Shown here: positions 35,869 through 44,442 of the stretch, in pieces
Layout: every line of letters starts with the position of its first letter
How positions within the stretch are numbered: position 1 is the first letter of the stretch
Assembly: GCF_013408425.1 (NCBI RefSeq)
Contig: NZ_JACBYV010000001.1
Span: forward strand, 1,426,001-1,490,000
Source of the DNA: Pseudomonas flavescens
Lineage (GTDB): Bacteria; Pseudomonadota; Gammaproteobacteria; Pseudomonadales; Pseudomonadaceae
Length of the DNA stretch: 64,000 nt
Direction of reading: 5' to 3'
The notes under the pieces: model-generated
Told to the model about the DNA's origin: nothing
The model's input: the letters and a program-made list of their open reading frames with translations, nothing else
Databases searched by the model: none
Position numbers and translations under genes: made by a program

Positions 35869-36255
35869 ATGACTCTATTCGAAGAATGTAAAGAAGCACT
35901 TGGTGCCGATTTTAGAGTGATTGATGGAGATGGTTTTGTTGCGGCGATGAATGTGTTAAAAAAATATCCAGTCTCAAAGAATGGGGTTGTATGGGAGGAG
36001 TTGAGCTTTAAAGATTACGATGGTATTGAAGAGTTGCTGAGTGGAGTTGCTAATAAAATAGATGGTGTGTACGTTCTGGCGGATGATGCTGAGATTCCTT
36101 TATTTTGCACAAATTTGAAGCTGATTGCGGAGAATATCTACGCTGTTACAGCGTTGTCTCCAAAGCTGTTGATTTTTAACGATAGGGTGATTATGCAGCC
36201 TTTATTCCCAACTGAGATGATACGTTTGGGTTACAGAATAGGGGAGGAAAGGTAA
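35869..36255 (+). CDS. Probable immunity protein paired with the HINVWGY toxin tail
   Basis: The 128-residue protein (MTLFEECKEALGADFRVIDG...) begins 4 bases after the toxin-tail stop. It is soluble, acidic and AT-rich, with a mixed alpha/beta pattern (AENIYAVTALSPKLLIFNDRVIM). The tight spacing to a toxin tail is the main evidence for an immunity role. I recall similar sequences annotated as CDI immunity proteins but cannot name the family with certainty. Confidence 0.65.
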   Translation: MTLFEECKEALGADFRVIDGDGFVAAMNVLKKYPVSKNGVVWEELSFKDYDGIEELLSGVANKIDGVYVLADDAEIPLFCTNLKLIAENIYAVTALSPKLLIFNDRVIMQPLFPTEMIRLGYRIGEER

Positions 36256-36378
36256 AAATGGAAAGATTTGAATGGCACTTATTTAGCCCTTAACTGATTG
36301 ATTCTAAGAAGAGAGGCCGATCTTGGTCTGCGGTGATAGTTGCGAACATACACCGAGCCCAAAAAGCAGCCGATATGA

Positions 36379-36715
36379 ATTCTAGGCATCAAGCTGTCAT
36401 TCATCAACGGCAATGTGCCCGGCGACATATATCAAGTGCCTACGCCTTCTCCAACGACCGATGCAGCCAAAGCAATCGATAGGGGCAGGCTGGATGGCGC
36501 AAAGAGTCCCCTGAGAGATCCCGAGGCGAGGTTGAGAGAATGGGTTGAATAATGCATCGAAATCAAATTCAGACCCAGCACTGAGAGACGCTTTGCAAGC
36601 GGCGTTGGATTCAGGAAAAGCCAAGGTTCAAGGTGTAACAGTCAAAGTCGGTGTTCCCGCCCCCAGTAAAACAGGTGTAGCAGAATTTAAGGTGGAACCA
36701 TGGACCAAGAAGTAA
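36379..36715 (+). pseudogene. Second copy of the DPEARL toxin tail, frameshifted
   Basis: The first frame (36379-36552) reads INGNVPGDIYQVPTPSPTT ... GAKSPLRDPEARLREW and stops at TAA. One extra G in 36542-36544 (TGGGTTG against TGGTTG in the copy at 31 kb) explains this. Removing it restores LNNASKSNSDPALRDALQAA ... VKVGVPAPSKTGVAEFKVEP through to TAA at 36713-36715. The end overlaps the next gene by 16 bases as in the first copy. This copy keeps about 45 more codons at its 5' side. Confidence 0.8.
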
Positions 36716-37731
36716 TTCAGTGCAAGCGCTCGGGCGTAAACCCTAAATGGCCCCCCTACAAAAGTGTGCTGGGGCGCATAGCCAAGGGGCCACACGTCTC
36801 AGATGAATACGAGTTGAATGGCATCCGTGAATATGTTGAGCGCGGCGATGCATTTGCGAAGCCATCAATGCCTGTACCAAATAGTGACAACGTTACGCGT
36901 AGTAGCTCCGAATGGATGGCCGTCACACGAGCCCACAGGGTATTGGCAACCGCACCAGATAATCCGCAATGGCTTCTAGAGTTGGCCCATTGGTTGCGCT
37001 ATTACCAAGTAGGAATTTGGCAGTTGTTCTTCTGGGCGGGCCAGTTCGACATTATTGCCAAAGCGGCAGGCAATGATCGACGCCGCCAAAACTATAGCAT
37101 CCAGACCACCACCAATATGATGGCCTCCATGGCGATCCTAGGCTGGAAGAATGCTGTCATCCATCAGGGCTATCTCACCCATGCGGCTCTCAACCGTGGG
37201 CATCAATTAGTGATTGAGTACGAAGAGCAACACCGCCGCGCCCAAGCCTTTATGCTGCGTGTGTTTGCCGATTGGGTGGGCGATGTCTCGCATCAATGGC
37301 CTGCTTATGCTTACGACGAACCCATCTACGAAGCCTTGTTGGCCGAGTGGCGCACTCCCAGACCCGACGACCTGATGCCCTGTCTGTTGGCCGCGTGTGA
37401 CCGCCACACTTGGCAAACCGGCAAAGAGAGCCAGAAGAATTCCTACGACTTCAATCAGGACTGGCACTTGGAGCGCGTGCCGGTGGAAATTCTCTATATC
37501 CTGCGCCTGCGCCAGTGGGAAGGTTTAGCCAATCCGCAGAAGATCGATCATCCGCTACTGGCCGCGCCCTTTGACCAATTGCCGCCCGAGCAACCAGTAC
37601 CTGAGTTGGACGAGTTGATGCAAGGTGTGCTCAAGCGCGCAAGGGAAGATTGGCCACAGTACGATGAAGTGCTGTCTTTGCCAGAATTGAGGGGTTGTAA
37701 ATCGGGGTCAGAACACGATAGAAATAATTGA
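36700..37731 (+). CDS. Probable immunity protein, second copy of the 335-residue family
   Basis: This 343-residue paralog of the gene at 31139 shares YERAGVNPKWP-like and VSDEYELNGIREYV motifs at the start and ADWVGDVSHQWPAYAYDEP and DWHLERVPVEILYILRLRQW further on. It overlaps a homologous toxin tail by 16 bp. Its last 12 codons (GCKSGSEHDRNN) have no counterpart in the first copy: they are encoded by a RAYT/REP-type terminus (37701-37720). Whether the altered C terminus matters is unknown. The frame is intact although the paired toxin tail is frameshifted. Confidence 0.65.
   Translation: MDQEVIQCKRSGVNPKWPPYKSVLGRIAKGPHVSDEYELNGIREYVERGDAFAKPSMPVPNSDNVTRSSSEWMAVTRAHRVLATAPDNPQWLLELAHWLRYYQVGIWQLFFWAGQFDIIAKAAGNDRRRQNYSIQTTTNMMASMAILGWKNAVIHQGYLTHAALNRGHQLVIEYEEQHRRAQAFMLRVFADWVGDVSHQWPAYAYDEPIYEALLAEWRTPRPDDLMPCLLAACDRHTWQTGKESQKNSYDFNQDWHLERVPVEILYILRLRQWEGLANPQKIDHPLLAAPFDQLPPEQPVPELDELMQGVLKRAREDWPQYDEVLSLPELRGCKSGSEHDRNN
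37701..37720 (+). repeat. RAYT/REP-type terminus ATCGGGGTCAGAACACGATA
   Basis: The sequence resembles the termini of RAYT 1 and RAYT 2 in its GGGGTCAGA core. It lies inside the last codons of the immunity-type gene and marks where homology to the first copy ends. Confidence 0.6.
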
Positions 37732-38113
37732 AGTCGCATTGCGCCGGGATCAGATTACGGTTAGATAACAAGCTCTTTGATAATTTGGAATTTACATCTG
37801 CGATTATCCGATGTTGTCCCGCAGCGTCGAACACCATGTCCGAACAGGTGTGGATACTAAGCAGGTGGCTTTAGCTCTTTTAAATAGTTATCGCTGGCTT
37901 TGAATACGCCCCTATACCAACGACCGCCTGGTCCAAATGGCGCCCTGTTACCGGTCGTGATGTATTTTGTATTTAAGTGGTCTGAACCCGATTCTTCTGT
38001 TTCACAAACTAAAAGAGATGTGTACGCGCTAGCTGCTGTGGTTATCATGGCTTCGCTCGGTAGCGAGGGCAAGAAAGCGGCGAAGAAAATCGAAGATACG
38101 CCTTTTCAGGTAG
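37732..38113. other. Unassigned stretch, possibly decayed cassette remnants
   Basis: No intact gene is visible. Short protein-like frames appear on both strands: plus, an in-frame end RTGVDTKQVALALLNSYRWL at about 37845-37905 and a frame ending KKIEDTPFQVGYFKRH near 38133; minus, a 71-codon ORF (37857-38072) ending RGVFKASDNYLKELKPPA. The order seen elsewhere in this region suggests further toxin or immunity ends, but I cannot assign them. Confidence 0.4.
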
Positions 38114-38380
38114 GTTACTTCAAACGTCACTGATGCAATGACAGATAATAATTTTAGAAAGCTAGTTAAAAGTATGCGGCAGGATGGGCTCAAGGATCCA
38201 GCTATTCAGTATGTGGAGATCAATAGTGTGCCTCATGTCGTAGTAGGTAATAATCGACTGACTGCGGCAAGGTTTCTAGGAGAGACGTCTGAGTTTATAT
38301 GCAAGAAGGTCAGCTTCCCAATTCCTAGAACCAATTTTCATACAGAAAAAATATGTTTTAGATACAATTGGCTCGGTTAG
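38114..38380 (+). pseudogene. Orphan ParB-like toxin tail
   Basis: The frame encodes MTDNNFRKLVKSMRQDGLKD, PAIQYVEINSVPHVVVGNNR and LTAARFLGE, a clear ParB/Srx N-terminal fold: Lv-S-i-k-dG-l-x-P, a strand pair, and the GNNR-l-AA motif. Such domains occur as nuclease toxins at the C termini of CdiA and Rhs proteins. An A6 run near 38346 ends the similarity; removing one A would continue the frame with EKYVLDTIGSVRQPR to a TGA that overlaps an ATG at 38405. It has no start of its own beyond a fortuitous ATG. Confidence 0.7.
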
Positions 38381-38891
38381 ACAGCCTAGATGTAGGGGTA
38401 GTTGATGTGGCAATTTGGCAATTCGTTTTCTTTCTCGTTCCGCAGGACAAGATTTTGAGAGAGGATGGCTCTTCTCCTCTATATTTGGAGCAATTTAAAT
38501 CACGTGATGTTGATACTCTTTTTGAGGAAGAGATTTCTGAGGAGTTCATTGATTATTGGGGTGGAGGGTGGCTTAAGTTAAGGGAAAATGTTTCTAATAT
38601 TTTCCCTCTTTACCTTCTTGGAGTGTAGATGCCGAATTCTTTGGTATTGATGGGCAGGTAAGGGTAGAGTTTTGGAAGGATGAAGTAATTTGTATGGTTG
38701 ATGCGCGTGCCGATGTAAGTAAAAGTATTTACTTTTTTTCATCACTAGCAGAAGAATGTAAGTGCGTCGTCATATTAAAGGAAGGTGGTCGAGTAATTGC
38801 TCCCTCAAATTTATCTTTGTATGAGGAGTTTTTGAAATCTAAAGCGTATCAGTTTATTCAGAATCCTCACAAAACATTGCTGGATGGCTAA
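38368..38891 (+). pseudogene. Probable immunity gene for the ParB-like toxin, broken by frameshift
   Basis: Two frames follow the toxin tail. The first (to 38628) reads IWQFVFFLVPQDKILREDGS ... DYWGGGWLKLRENVSN. The second, in another frame to 38891, reads SVDAEFFGIDGQVRVEFW ... ARADVSKSIYFFSSLAEECK and ends HKTLLDG. Both have AT-rich, protein-like composition and join near 38600-38628, so one gene of about 160 codons has probably been broken there. The true start may be ATG 38405 (TGATG overlap with the toxin frame), which needs a second frameshift. Function is from position only. Confidence 0.5.
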
Positions 38892-39103
38892 ATAGGGGAA
38901 AAGGGGACACCCACTAGCCAGCCTCGCCTCAAGACCCAAAGCCACCCACTCTGCTTTTTAACCGCATAGTTTCCAGCGCCGAACCTGATGGGTTGAACCG
39001 CTCGAGTCTGTTGCCCGTTCTTGTCTGCGACCGAGTGGAGCCAGTCACTCATATGGATCAAGCGGTCGCTAGGGCATAGGCGAACCGTATCTCTCCTGTC
39101 CGC
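38892..39103. other. End of the accessory region with a further RAYT-type terminus
   Basis: AAAAGGGGACACCCA (38899-38913) is another RAYT-like terminus, facing back into the accessory region. The next 150 bases look like the degraded end of a gene on the minus strand, but no clean frame remains. GC rises to the chromosomal level after about 38920. Confidence 0.5.
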
Positions 39104-40333
39104 TTACTCCTCAGCCCCATCGATGGCCATGGAGTGCTCGGTTCCATAGCTGGGGAAGTGCAGGCGGAAGCAGCTGCCGCGGCCTGGTTCGCTTTCTACA
39201 GTGAGCTGGCCGTTCATTTCATTGACGAAGCCGCGCACCATGGAGAGTCCCAGGCCGGTGCCCTTGCCGTCTGCCTTGGTGGTGAAGAAGGGCGCGAAGA
39301 CTTTGTCCAGCACCTCGGGCGCCATGCCGCAGCCTTCGTCGACTACGCTGATCACCACGTAGCTTCCCGGTTGGAAGTTGGAGTTGTGATGGGTGAAGTT
39401 GGTGCGGTCGAGGTTGGCATCGTGGGTGCTTAGGGTCAGGGTGCCGCCGTCTGGCATGGCATCCCGGGCGTTGATGGCCAGGTTGAGGATGGCGCTTTCC
39501 AATTGCTGTTTGTTGGCCTTCAGAAAGCGTGCGTCTGGCGCCAGGCTGAGGTTGATCACGACCTTGCTGCCGACCGCGGTGCGGATCAGCGAAGCCATGC
39601 CCAGCAGTACCTGGTTGGGGTCGATGCGCTCCAGTTTCTTGGCGCGCTTGCGAGAGAAGCGCAGCAGGTTGTCGGCCAGCGAGGTGGCTCGATCCACCGC
39701 CTCCTTGCAGAGATCGTAATACTTGCTCAGGCGACTGGAGCCAGCGGTCTCTACATCTTTCTCCATCAGTGATAGGGCCATGGACATGCTGGCCAGCTGG
39801 TTGTTGAAGTCGTGGGCGAGGCCGCTGGTGATCTGGCCGACCACTTCCATTTTCTGCGACTGGAACAGGGCGCTCTCCAGATGCTGCTGGTTGAGCTCCT
39901 GGGCGACCTGCTGGCGAAGGTCCTGCACGCTGTTCATGAAGCCCAGCATGGTGCCGTTCTCATCGAACAACGGGACGATATTGGCCAGCACCGGCACACG
40001 GGTGCCATCGCGGCGTTCGACGATGGTGCGGAAGTTGGTCACGGCTTTCTGGGTGACGAGAATATCCGCCAGCGGCGTGAGTTCATGGGGGATGTGCACG
40101 CCTTCGGGGGTGAGCAGCTTGTGTGCCCCGCAGAATTTGATCTGGCTATCGCCCAGCTTGGGAGCCTCGCCCCAGATTTCCGCGGCCTTGTGGTTGTATG
40201 CCACCACCACGCCCGCTGAATTGCAGAGATAAACGCCTACCGGTAGATGCTCAATGAGTTCGTGGCTGAGCTTGCTTGCCAGAGAAGTACCGGCGGGCAG
40301 CAGCAGGCTTATGCTGAGCGAGTTTTCTGACAT
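39104..40333 (-). CDS. PAS-domain histidine kinase, soluble
   Basis: The 409-residue protein has no membrane segment. An N-terminal PAS domain (about 20-145: LIEHLPVGVYLCNSAGVVVA, then FRTIVERRDGTRVPVLANIV) is followed by a HisKA-type region with H174 in SGLAHDFNNQLASM (the HDFNN form of NtrB-like kinases) and a HATPase domain (LNLAINARDAM, VDEGCGM, GKGTGLGLSMV). It should sense a cytoplasmic signal and phosphorylate a separate regulator. No response regulator is adjacent except gacA 1.6 kb away, which is normally served by GacS. It is the first core gene after the accessory region. Confidence 0.9.
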   Translation of the reverse strand: MSENSLSISLLLPAGTSLASKLSHELIEHLPVGVYLCNSAGVVVAYNHKAAEIWGEAPKLGDSQIKFCGAHKLLTPEGVHIPHELTPLADILVTQKAVTNFRTIVERRDGTRVPVLANIVPLFDENGTMLGFMNSVQDLRQQVAQELNQQHLESALFQSQKMEVVGQITSGLAHDFNNQLASMSMALSLMEKDVETAGSSRLSKYYDLCKEAVDRATSLADNLLRFSRKRAKKLERIDPNQVLLGMASLIRTAVGSKVVINLSLAPDARFLKANKQQLESAILNLAINARDAMPDGGTLTLSTHDANLDRTNFTHHNSNFQPGSYVVISVVDEGCGMAPEVLDKVFAPFFTTKADGKGTGLGLSMVRGFVNEMNGQLTVESEPGRGSCFRLHFPSYGTEHSMAIDGAEE

Positions 40334-40550
40334 GAGCTTCTACTGATGCGGGAAGGGGGATATCGCCGGCTAGGTTAGTGCCATTCCCCCCACAGTGCGA
40401 GGGGGGGTATCAGGTATTCATCGGAGTGACGCCTGCGAGCTCGAATATGTCGCGGGCGAGGGCACCGGCGCATCGGCTGGCGGGTGTATGCCGGCTGTCC
40501 GGTCGTCTCGATGTCGATGCAGTCGCGAGGTGGTATCGCGGTGCCTGGAG

Positions 40551-40664
40551 TCAGTTCTGGCTGAACTCGCCAAGAATCTGCAGCAGGGTGTAGGCACCTG
40601 CACCGAGCAGAGATACCAGCGATACGGTTATGGCGATTGCGATCCAGATCATGGCGAGGCTCAT
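40551..40664 (-). CDS. Possible small membrane protein
   Basis: A 37-codon ORF encodes MSLAMIWIAIAITVSLVSLL and then GAGAYTLLQILGEFSQN: one hydrophobic helix with a polar C-terminal tail, typical of small single-pass proteins. The ribosome binding site is poor (ATG 40664 lacks a clear AGGA; an internal ATG at 40652 has GAG). The translation looks too regular to be chance, but it could be a non-coding stretch. Confidence 0.4.
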   Translation of the reverse strand: MSLAMIWIAIAITVSLVSLLGAGAYTLLQILGEFSQN

Positions 40665-40778
40665 CTAGCGAATGGGGATGCATGCCTGATGCGCGACCTG
40701 TCGAGGCATCGTGCTATCAGGGCATGATCAAAATAGAATGAGTCTTGTCGCCTTTGTTCAGGCTATTTTTGCGACCGG

Positions 40779-41027
40779 TCAGTCATCTTTTGGGACCGTC
40801 CAGAACAGCTGGTAACCGTCGTCCCGGTGGGCGATCGTGACGTTATCGTTCTCGCCGATTTCTTCCAGGATGCGCGCCCAGTCATCGGGGCTGTCACCCT
40901 CTGCATGGAGCAGTACGGCTGTCCGGGATTTTTGCGCGGCCGGTGAATTGATGGCCCGCGAAACCCGGGCGCCAAGCAATTCGTAGGAGGAGGGTGTCGC
41001 TGCAGCTGATGAGGTGCCTTTTGCCAT
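40779..41027 (-). CDS. DUF1654-like small protein under a LexA-type operator
   Basis: The 82-residue protein has SSYELLGARVSRAINSPAAQ in its first half and DDWARILEEIGENDNVTIAH near the end, the pattern I associate with the Pseudomonas DUF1654 family. The function is not established. The important point is the regulator site: CTGTATGTGCATACAG, a match to the LexA box CTG-N10-CAG with TA-rich arms, lies 18 bp upstream of the ATG. The gene is therefore probably induced by DNA damage. Confidence 0.75.
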   Translation of the reverse strand: MAKGTSSAAATPSSYELLGARVSRAINSPAAQKSRTAVLLHAEGDSPDDWARILEEIGENDNVTIAHRDDGYQLFWTVPKDD

Positions 41028-41045
41028 GAGTACTCGCCTTTATTG

Positions 41046-41061
41046 CTGTATGTGCATACAG
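41046..41061. promoter_or_regulatory. LexA-type SOS box
   Basis: CTGTATGTGCATACAG has 6-bp perfect inverted arms (CTGTAT/ATACAG), extended to 8 bp by the flanking bases on one side, and fits the gammaproteobacterial LexA consensus. It covers the expected promoter of the DUF1654-like gene. Confidence 0.75.
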
Positions 41062-41269
41062 TAATGGCGAGATCGACAAATGTCACTCTGCCTTGTCGTT
41101 TTGCGAGGGGTGTTGATTGAGAGGGATGAGAAGGACGCGCCGCCATCCGTGCAATGGCTTGAGCCGCTCATCTATGCAGGTGCGGCCAGTCACTTGCGTG
41201 AGGCCGCATCACAGGGGCAGCGCATGGCAATTGGTTTTTCCACTCGGCAGAACCGTTGCCAATCAGCTG

Positions 41270-41476
41270 TCAGTAGCCCAGAGAGCCTTTCAGGTCCGCG
41301 TAGACGGCGGTCATCAGGATCTTGTTCTGCATCTGCGCGGCAGACAGCCGGCGCGTGGCCACGAGGTTGCATTGCAGATCGAGGCAGTCGACCTGCAGAC
41401 CCTCCGAGGAGGTTTCCGTGATGATGTGGTAACGGCCAGCGGTTACGGTCTTGAGTTGCTTGATGAGCATGTCCAT
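41270..41476 (-). CDS. Small conserved protein, DUF3509-like
   Basis: The 68-residue protein (MDMLIKQLKTVTAGRYHIIT ... LVATRRLSAAQMQNKILMTA) is preceded by GAGGGG 7 nt before the ATG. The alternation of strands and a final helix, with R-x-L-x-x-A-Q in the middle, resembles DUF3509 proteins of Pseudomonas. I am not certain of the family. It is a single gene between the DUF1654-like gene and gacA, both about 240-460 bp away. Confidence 0.6.
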   Translation of the reverse strand: MDMLIKQLKTVTAGRYHIITETSSEGLQVDCLDLQCNLVATRRLSAAQMQNKILMTAVYADLKGSLGY

Positions 41477-41939
41477 GCGATTTCCCCTCGGTATGTTTCA
41501 CGGTCTGTAATTTGAGAGCGGTGCCGCGTGGTTGGCGTTCCGCTTAAATTATTCGCTCTGGCACTGCGTGAGTGTCCGCCCTGGCGATTACAGGTCGATG
41601 ACGCTGATGCCTGGCGCTGCGGTGCGTGAGGCGAAGCCTGCCGCCACCAGGGCTGTGACATCCGTGCGTATTTATTCCGGCTGCCGGCAGGTGGATGATG
41701 ATGCCTAGGCGCAGGGCGTTCAGCGGGGCGTTTGCTGCTTATTTGGGCGAGCGCTATTCGCGGGCATTGCTGTCATTCCCCGGTCACGCTAGCCGGCAGA
41801 TGAGGCTGCTGCGCCATCAACTTATAATTGGCGCTGGTGAATTGACGTGCAGAGCTAACTCAGGCGTCAGGTTTTTTGTTATGGTGCATTTCTCTCAGGT
41901 AGTCGCTGTGCGGCGCTCGCGCAGGTACGAGGTGTTCGT
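41477..41939. other. 463-bp region upstream of gacA
   Basis: It should hold the gacA promoter. An 82-codon ORF (41695-41943) overlapping the gacA start has an arginine-rich translation and no ribosome binding site, and is not credited. I see no clear operator or RNA. Confidence 0.4.
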
Positions 41940-42584
41940 TTGATTAAGGTATTGGTTGTCGATGATCATGACCTCGTTCGCACGGGCATTTCACGCATGC
42001 TGGCCGATATAGAAGGCCTGCAGGTCATTGGCCAGGCCAGCTCCGGCGAAGAATCGCTGAAGAAGGTCCGTGAACTGAAGCCCGATGTCGTTCTGATGGA
42101 CGTGAAGATGCCAGGCATCGGCGGCCTGGAAGCGACCCGCAAGCTGATTCGCAGCCACCCCGACCTCAAGGTCGTGGCCGTCACCGTGTGCGAAGAGGAT
42201 CCGTTCCCGACCCGTCTCCTGCAGGCCGGTGCGGCCGGTTATCTGACCAAAGGCGCCGCGCTGGAAGAAATGGTGCAGGCCATTCGCATGGTGTTCAGTG
42301 GGCAGCGCTTCATCAGCCCGCAGATCGCCCAGCAACTGGCCCTCAAGTCGTTCCAGCCGCAGAGCAGCAATTCGCCGTTCGATCTGCTCTCCGAACGCGA
42401 GATCCAGATCGCTCTGATGATCGCCGGTTGCCAGAAGGTGCAGAGCATCTCAGACAAGCTCTGCCTGTCGCCTAAGACGGTGAACACCTACCGTTATCGA
42501 ATTTTCGAGAAGCTGGCGATCACCAGCGATGTGGAGCTGGCGTTGCTTGCAGTGCGTCACGGCATGGTCGATGCCACCAGCTGA
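41940..42584 (+). CDS. gacA: Response regulator GacA (UvrY family)
   Basis: GacA is the output regulator of the Gac/Rsm pathway; phosphorylated by GacS, it switches on rsm small RNA genes and so secondary metabolism and biofilm traits. The 214-residue protein has a receiver domain (VVDDHDLVR, phospho-acceptor D54 in LMDVKMPG) and a LuxR-type HTH ([20 protein letters not shown] ... [17 protein letters not shown]). It starts with TTG (41940), as known for gacA in other pseudomonads, with GAGGTG at a proper distance. The end overlaps the uvrC start, the conserved gacA-uvrC order. Confidence 0.96.
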   Translation: MIKVLVVDDHDLVRTGISRMLADIEGLQVIGQASSGEESLKKVRELKPDVVLMDVKMPGIGGLEATRKLIRSHPDLKVVAVTVCEEDPFPTRLLQAGAAGYLTKGAALEEMVQAIRMVFSGQRFISPQIAQQLALKSFQPQSSNSPFDLLSEREIQIALMIAGCQKVQSISDKLCLSPKTVNTYRYRIFEKLAITSDVELALLAVRHGMVDATS

Positions 42585-44409
42585 AGCCACTCCCGTGTTC
42601 GATGCCAGTGCCTTTCTCGCCACCTGCAGCGGTCGTCCAGGCGTGTACCGCATGTTCGACGCGAGCTCGAATCTGCTCTACGTCGGTAAAGCCAAGAACC
42701 TGAAGAAGCGTCTTGCCAGCTACTTTCGCAAGACCGGGTTGGCGACCAAGACCTCCGCGCTGGTCGGCAAGATCGCCCAGGTGGAAACCACCATCACCGC
42801 CAACGAGACCGAGGCGCTGCTGCTCGAGCAGACGCTGATCAAGGAGTGGCGGCCGCCGTACAACATCCTGCTGCGTGACGACAAATCCTATCCGTACGTT
42901 TTCCTGTCGGATGGCGACTACCCGCGTCTGGACATTCATCGCGGGGCCAAGAACCGCAAGGGCCGCTATTTCGGGCCGTATCCGAGCGCTGGCGCGATCC
43001 GTGAAAGCCTGGCGCTGCTGCAGAAGGCCTTTCTGGTACGGCAGTGCGAAGACAGCTACTACAGGAACCGCACCCGGCCGTGCCTGCAGTATCAGATCAA
43101 GCGCTGCAAGGCGCCTTGCGTTGGCCTCGTCGAGCCGGCCGAGTACGCCGAGGATGTACGGCACTCGGTGATGTTCCTGGAGGGGCGCAGCAACGCCTTG
43201 AATGCCGAGCTGTCCACCAACATGCAGCAGGCTTCGATGACACTGGATTTCGAGAAGGCTGCCGAGCTGCGTGATCAGATGGCACTGCTGCGCCGCGTGC
43301 AGGACCAGCAGAGCATGGAAGGCGGCACCGGCGACGTCGATGTCATCGCGGCCATGGTCAACCCCGGCGGCGCCTGCGTGCACCTGATCAGCGTGCGCGG
43401 CGGGCGCGTGCTGGGCAGCAAGAATTTCTTCCCCCAGGTGGCCATCGAAGAAGAGACCCAGGACGTGCTCGTGGCGTTTCTCGGTCAGTACTACCTGGGT
43501 ACTCAGGAGCGCGATTTGCCCACCGAGCTGATCGTCAACGCGCCCCACGAAGACTATCCCGTGCTGATCGCCGCCATTCAGGAGCTGCGTGGGCGTGAGC
43601 TGGGCATCAGCTACCGCGTCCGCGGTACCCGAGCGCGCTGGCAGGCACTGGCGGTGACCAACGCCGAGCAGGCGCTGGGAGCCAGATTGGCCAACCGTGC
43701 CCATATGGCAGGGCGCTTCGATGCCCTGGCCGAAGCCCTGGACATGGACGAAGTACCGCAGCGCCTGGAGTGCTTCGATATCAGCCATTCCAGCGGCGAG
43801 GCGACCGTGGCCTCCTGCGTGGTCTTCGGCCCCGAAGGCCCGATCAAGTCGGACTACCGGCGCTACAACATCGAAGGCGTGACCGGTGGTGACGATTACG
43901 CTGCCATGCACCAGGCGCTGACCCGCCGCTTCAGCAAGATCAAGCAGAACGAAGGCAAGCTGCCGGACATTCTGCTGGTCGACGGCGGCAAGGGCCAGCT
44001 GGCCATGGCCCGCGAAGTGCTGACCACCCTCGAAGTTCCGGAGCTCATTCTGCTCGGTGTGGCCAAGGGCACGACGCGTAAGCCAGGCCTGGAAACCCTG
44101 TACCTGAACGACGCCGCCCACGAGTTCACGTTGCCGGGCAATTCGCCGGCCCTGCACCTGATCCAGCAGATCCGCGATGAATCGCACCGTTTCGCCATCA
44201 CCGGGCACCGTGCCCGGCGCGGCAAGACACGCCGCACGTCGAGCCTGGAAGAGGTGGCAGGCGTCGGGCCAAAGCGCCGCCGTGAACTGCTCAACCACTT
44301 TGGTGGTCTGCAAGAATTGTCCCGTGCCAGTGCGGAAGAAATCGCCAAAGCGCCCGGTATCAGTAAAAAGCTCGCTGGGTTGATTTATGCAGCCCTGCAC
44401 AGCGAGTAG
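42571..44409 (+). CDS. uvrC: Excinuclease ABC subunit C
   Basis: UvrC makes both incisions around UV-type lesions in the UvrABC repair complex. The 612-residue protein shows the GIY-YIG nuclease ([20 protein letters not shown]), the Cys region [15 protein letters not shown], the UVR domain that binds UvrB ([15 protein letters not shown]), the RNase H-like nuclease ([35 protein letters not shown]) and C-terminal HhH motifs ([18 protein letters not shown]). The ATG at 42571 overlaps gacA by 14 bases; a GTG at 42595 is also possible. Both give a length near the usual 608. Confidence 0.96.
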   Translation: MPPAEATPVFDASAFLATCSGRPGVYRMFDASSNLLYVGKAKNLKKRLASYFRKTGLATKTSALVGKIAQVETTITANETEALLLEQTLIKEWRPPYNILLRDDKSYPYVFLSDGDYPRLDIHRGAKNRKGRYFGPYPSAGAIRESLALLQKAFLVRQCEDSYYRNRTRPCLQYQIKRCKAPCVGLVEPAEYAEDVRHSVMFLEGRSNALNAELSTNMQQASMTLDFEKAAELRDQMALLRRVQDQQSMEGGTGDVDVIAAMVNPGGACVHLISVRGGRVLGSKNFFPQVAIEEETQDVLVAFLGQYYLGTQERDLPTELIVNAPHEDYPVLIAAIQELRGRELGISYRVRGTRARWQALAVTNAEQALGARLANRAHMAGRFDALAEALDMDEVPQRLECFDISHSSGEATVASCVVFGPEGPIKSDYRRYNIEGVTGGDDYAAMHQALTRRFSKIKQNEGKLPDILLVDGGKGQLAMAREVLTTLEVPELILLGVAKGTTRKPGLETLYLNDAAHEFTLPGNSPALHLIQQIRDESHRFAITGHRARRGKTRRTSSLEEVAGVGPKRRRELLNHFGGLQELSRASAEEIAKAPGISKKLAGLIYAALHSE

Positions 44410-44442
44410 AATGCCGCCTCACTTAACCGCCCAGTCGAGCCG

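Noticed and set aside
40386..40409. C6...G7 hairpin upstream of the PAS kinase gene as a terminator
   Set aside because: No T tract follows on either strand and the loop is large; left unannotated.
41695..41943. 82-codon ORF just upstream of gacA
   Set aside because: No ribosome binding site, Arg-rich translation, overlaps the gacA start.
42520..44400. Minus-strand ORF of 626 codons opposite uvrC
   Set aside because: Shadow of uvrC, which is unambiguous.
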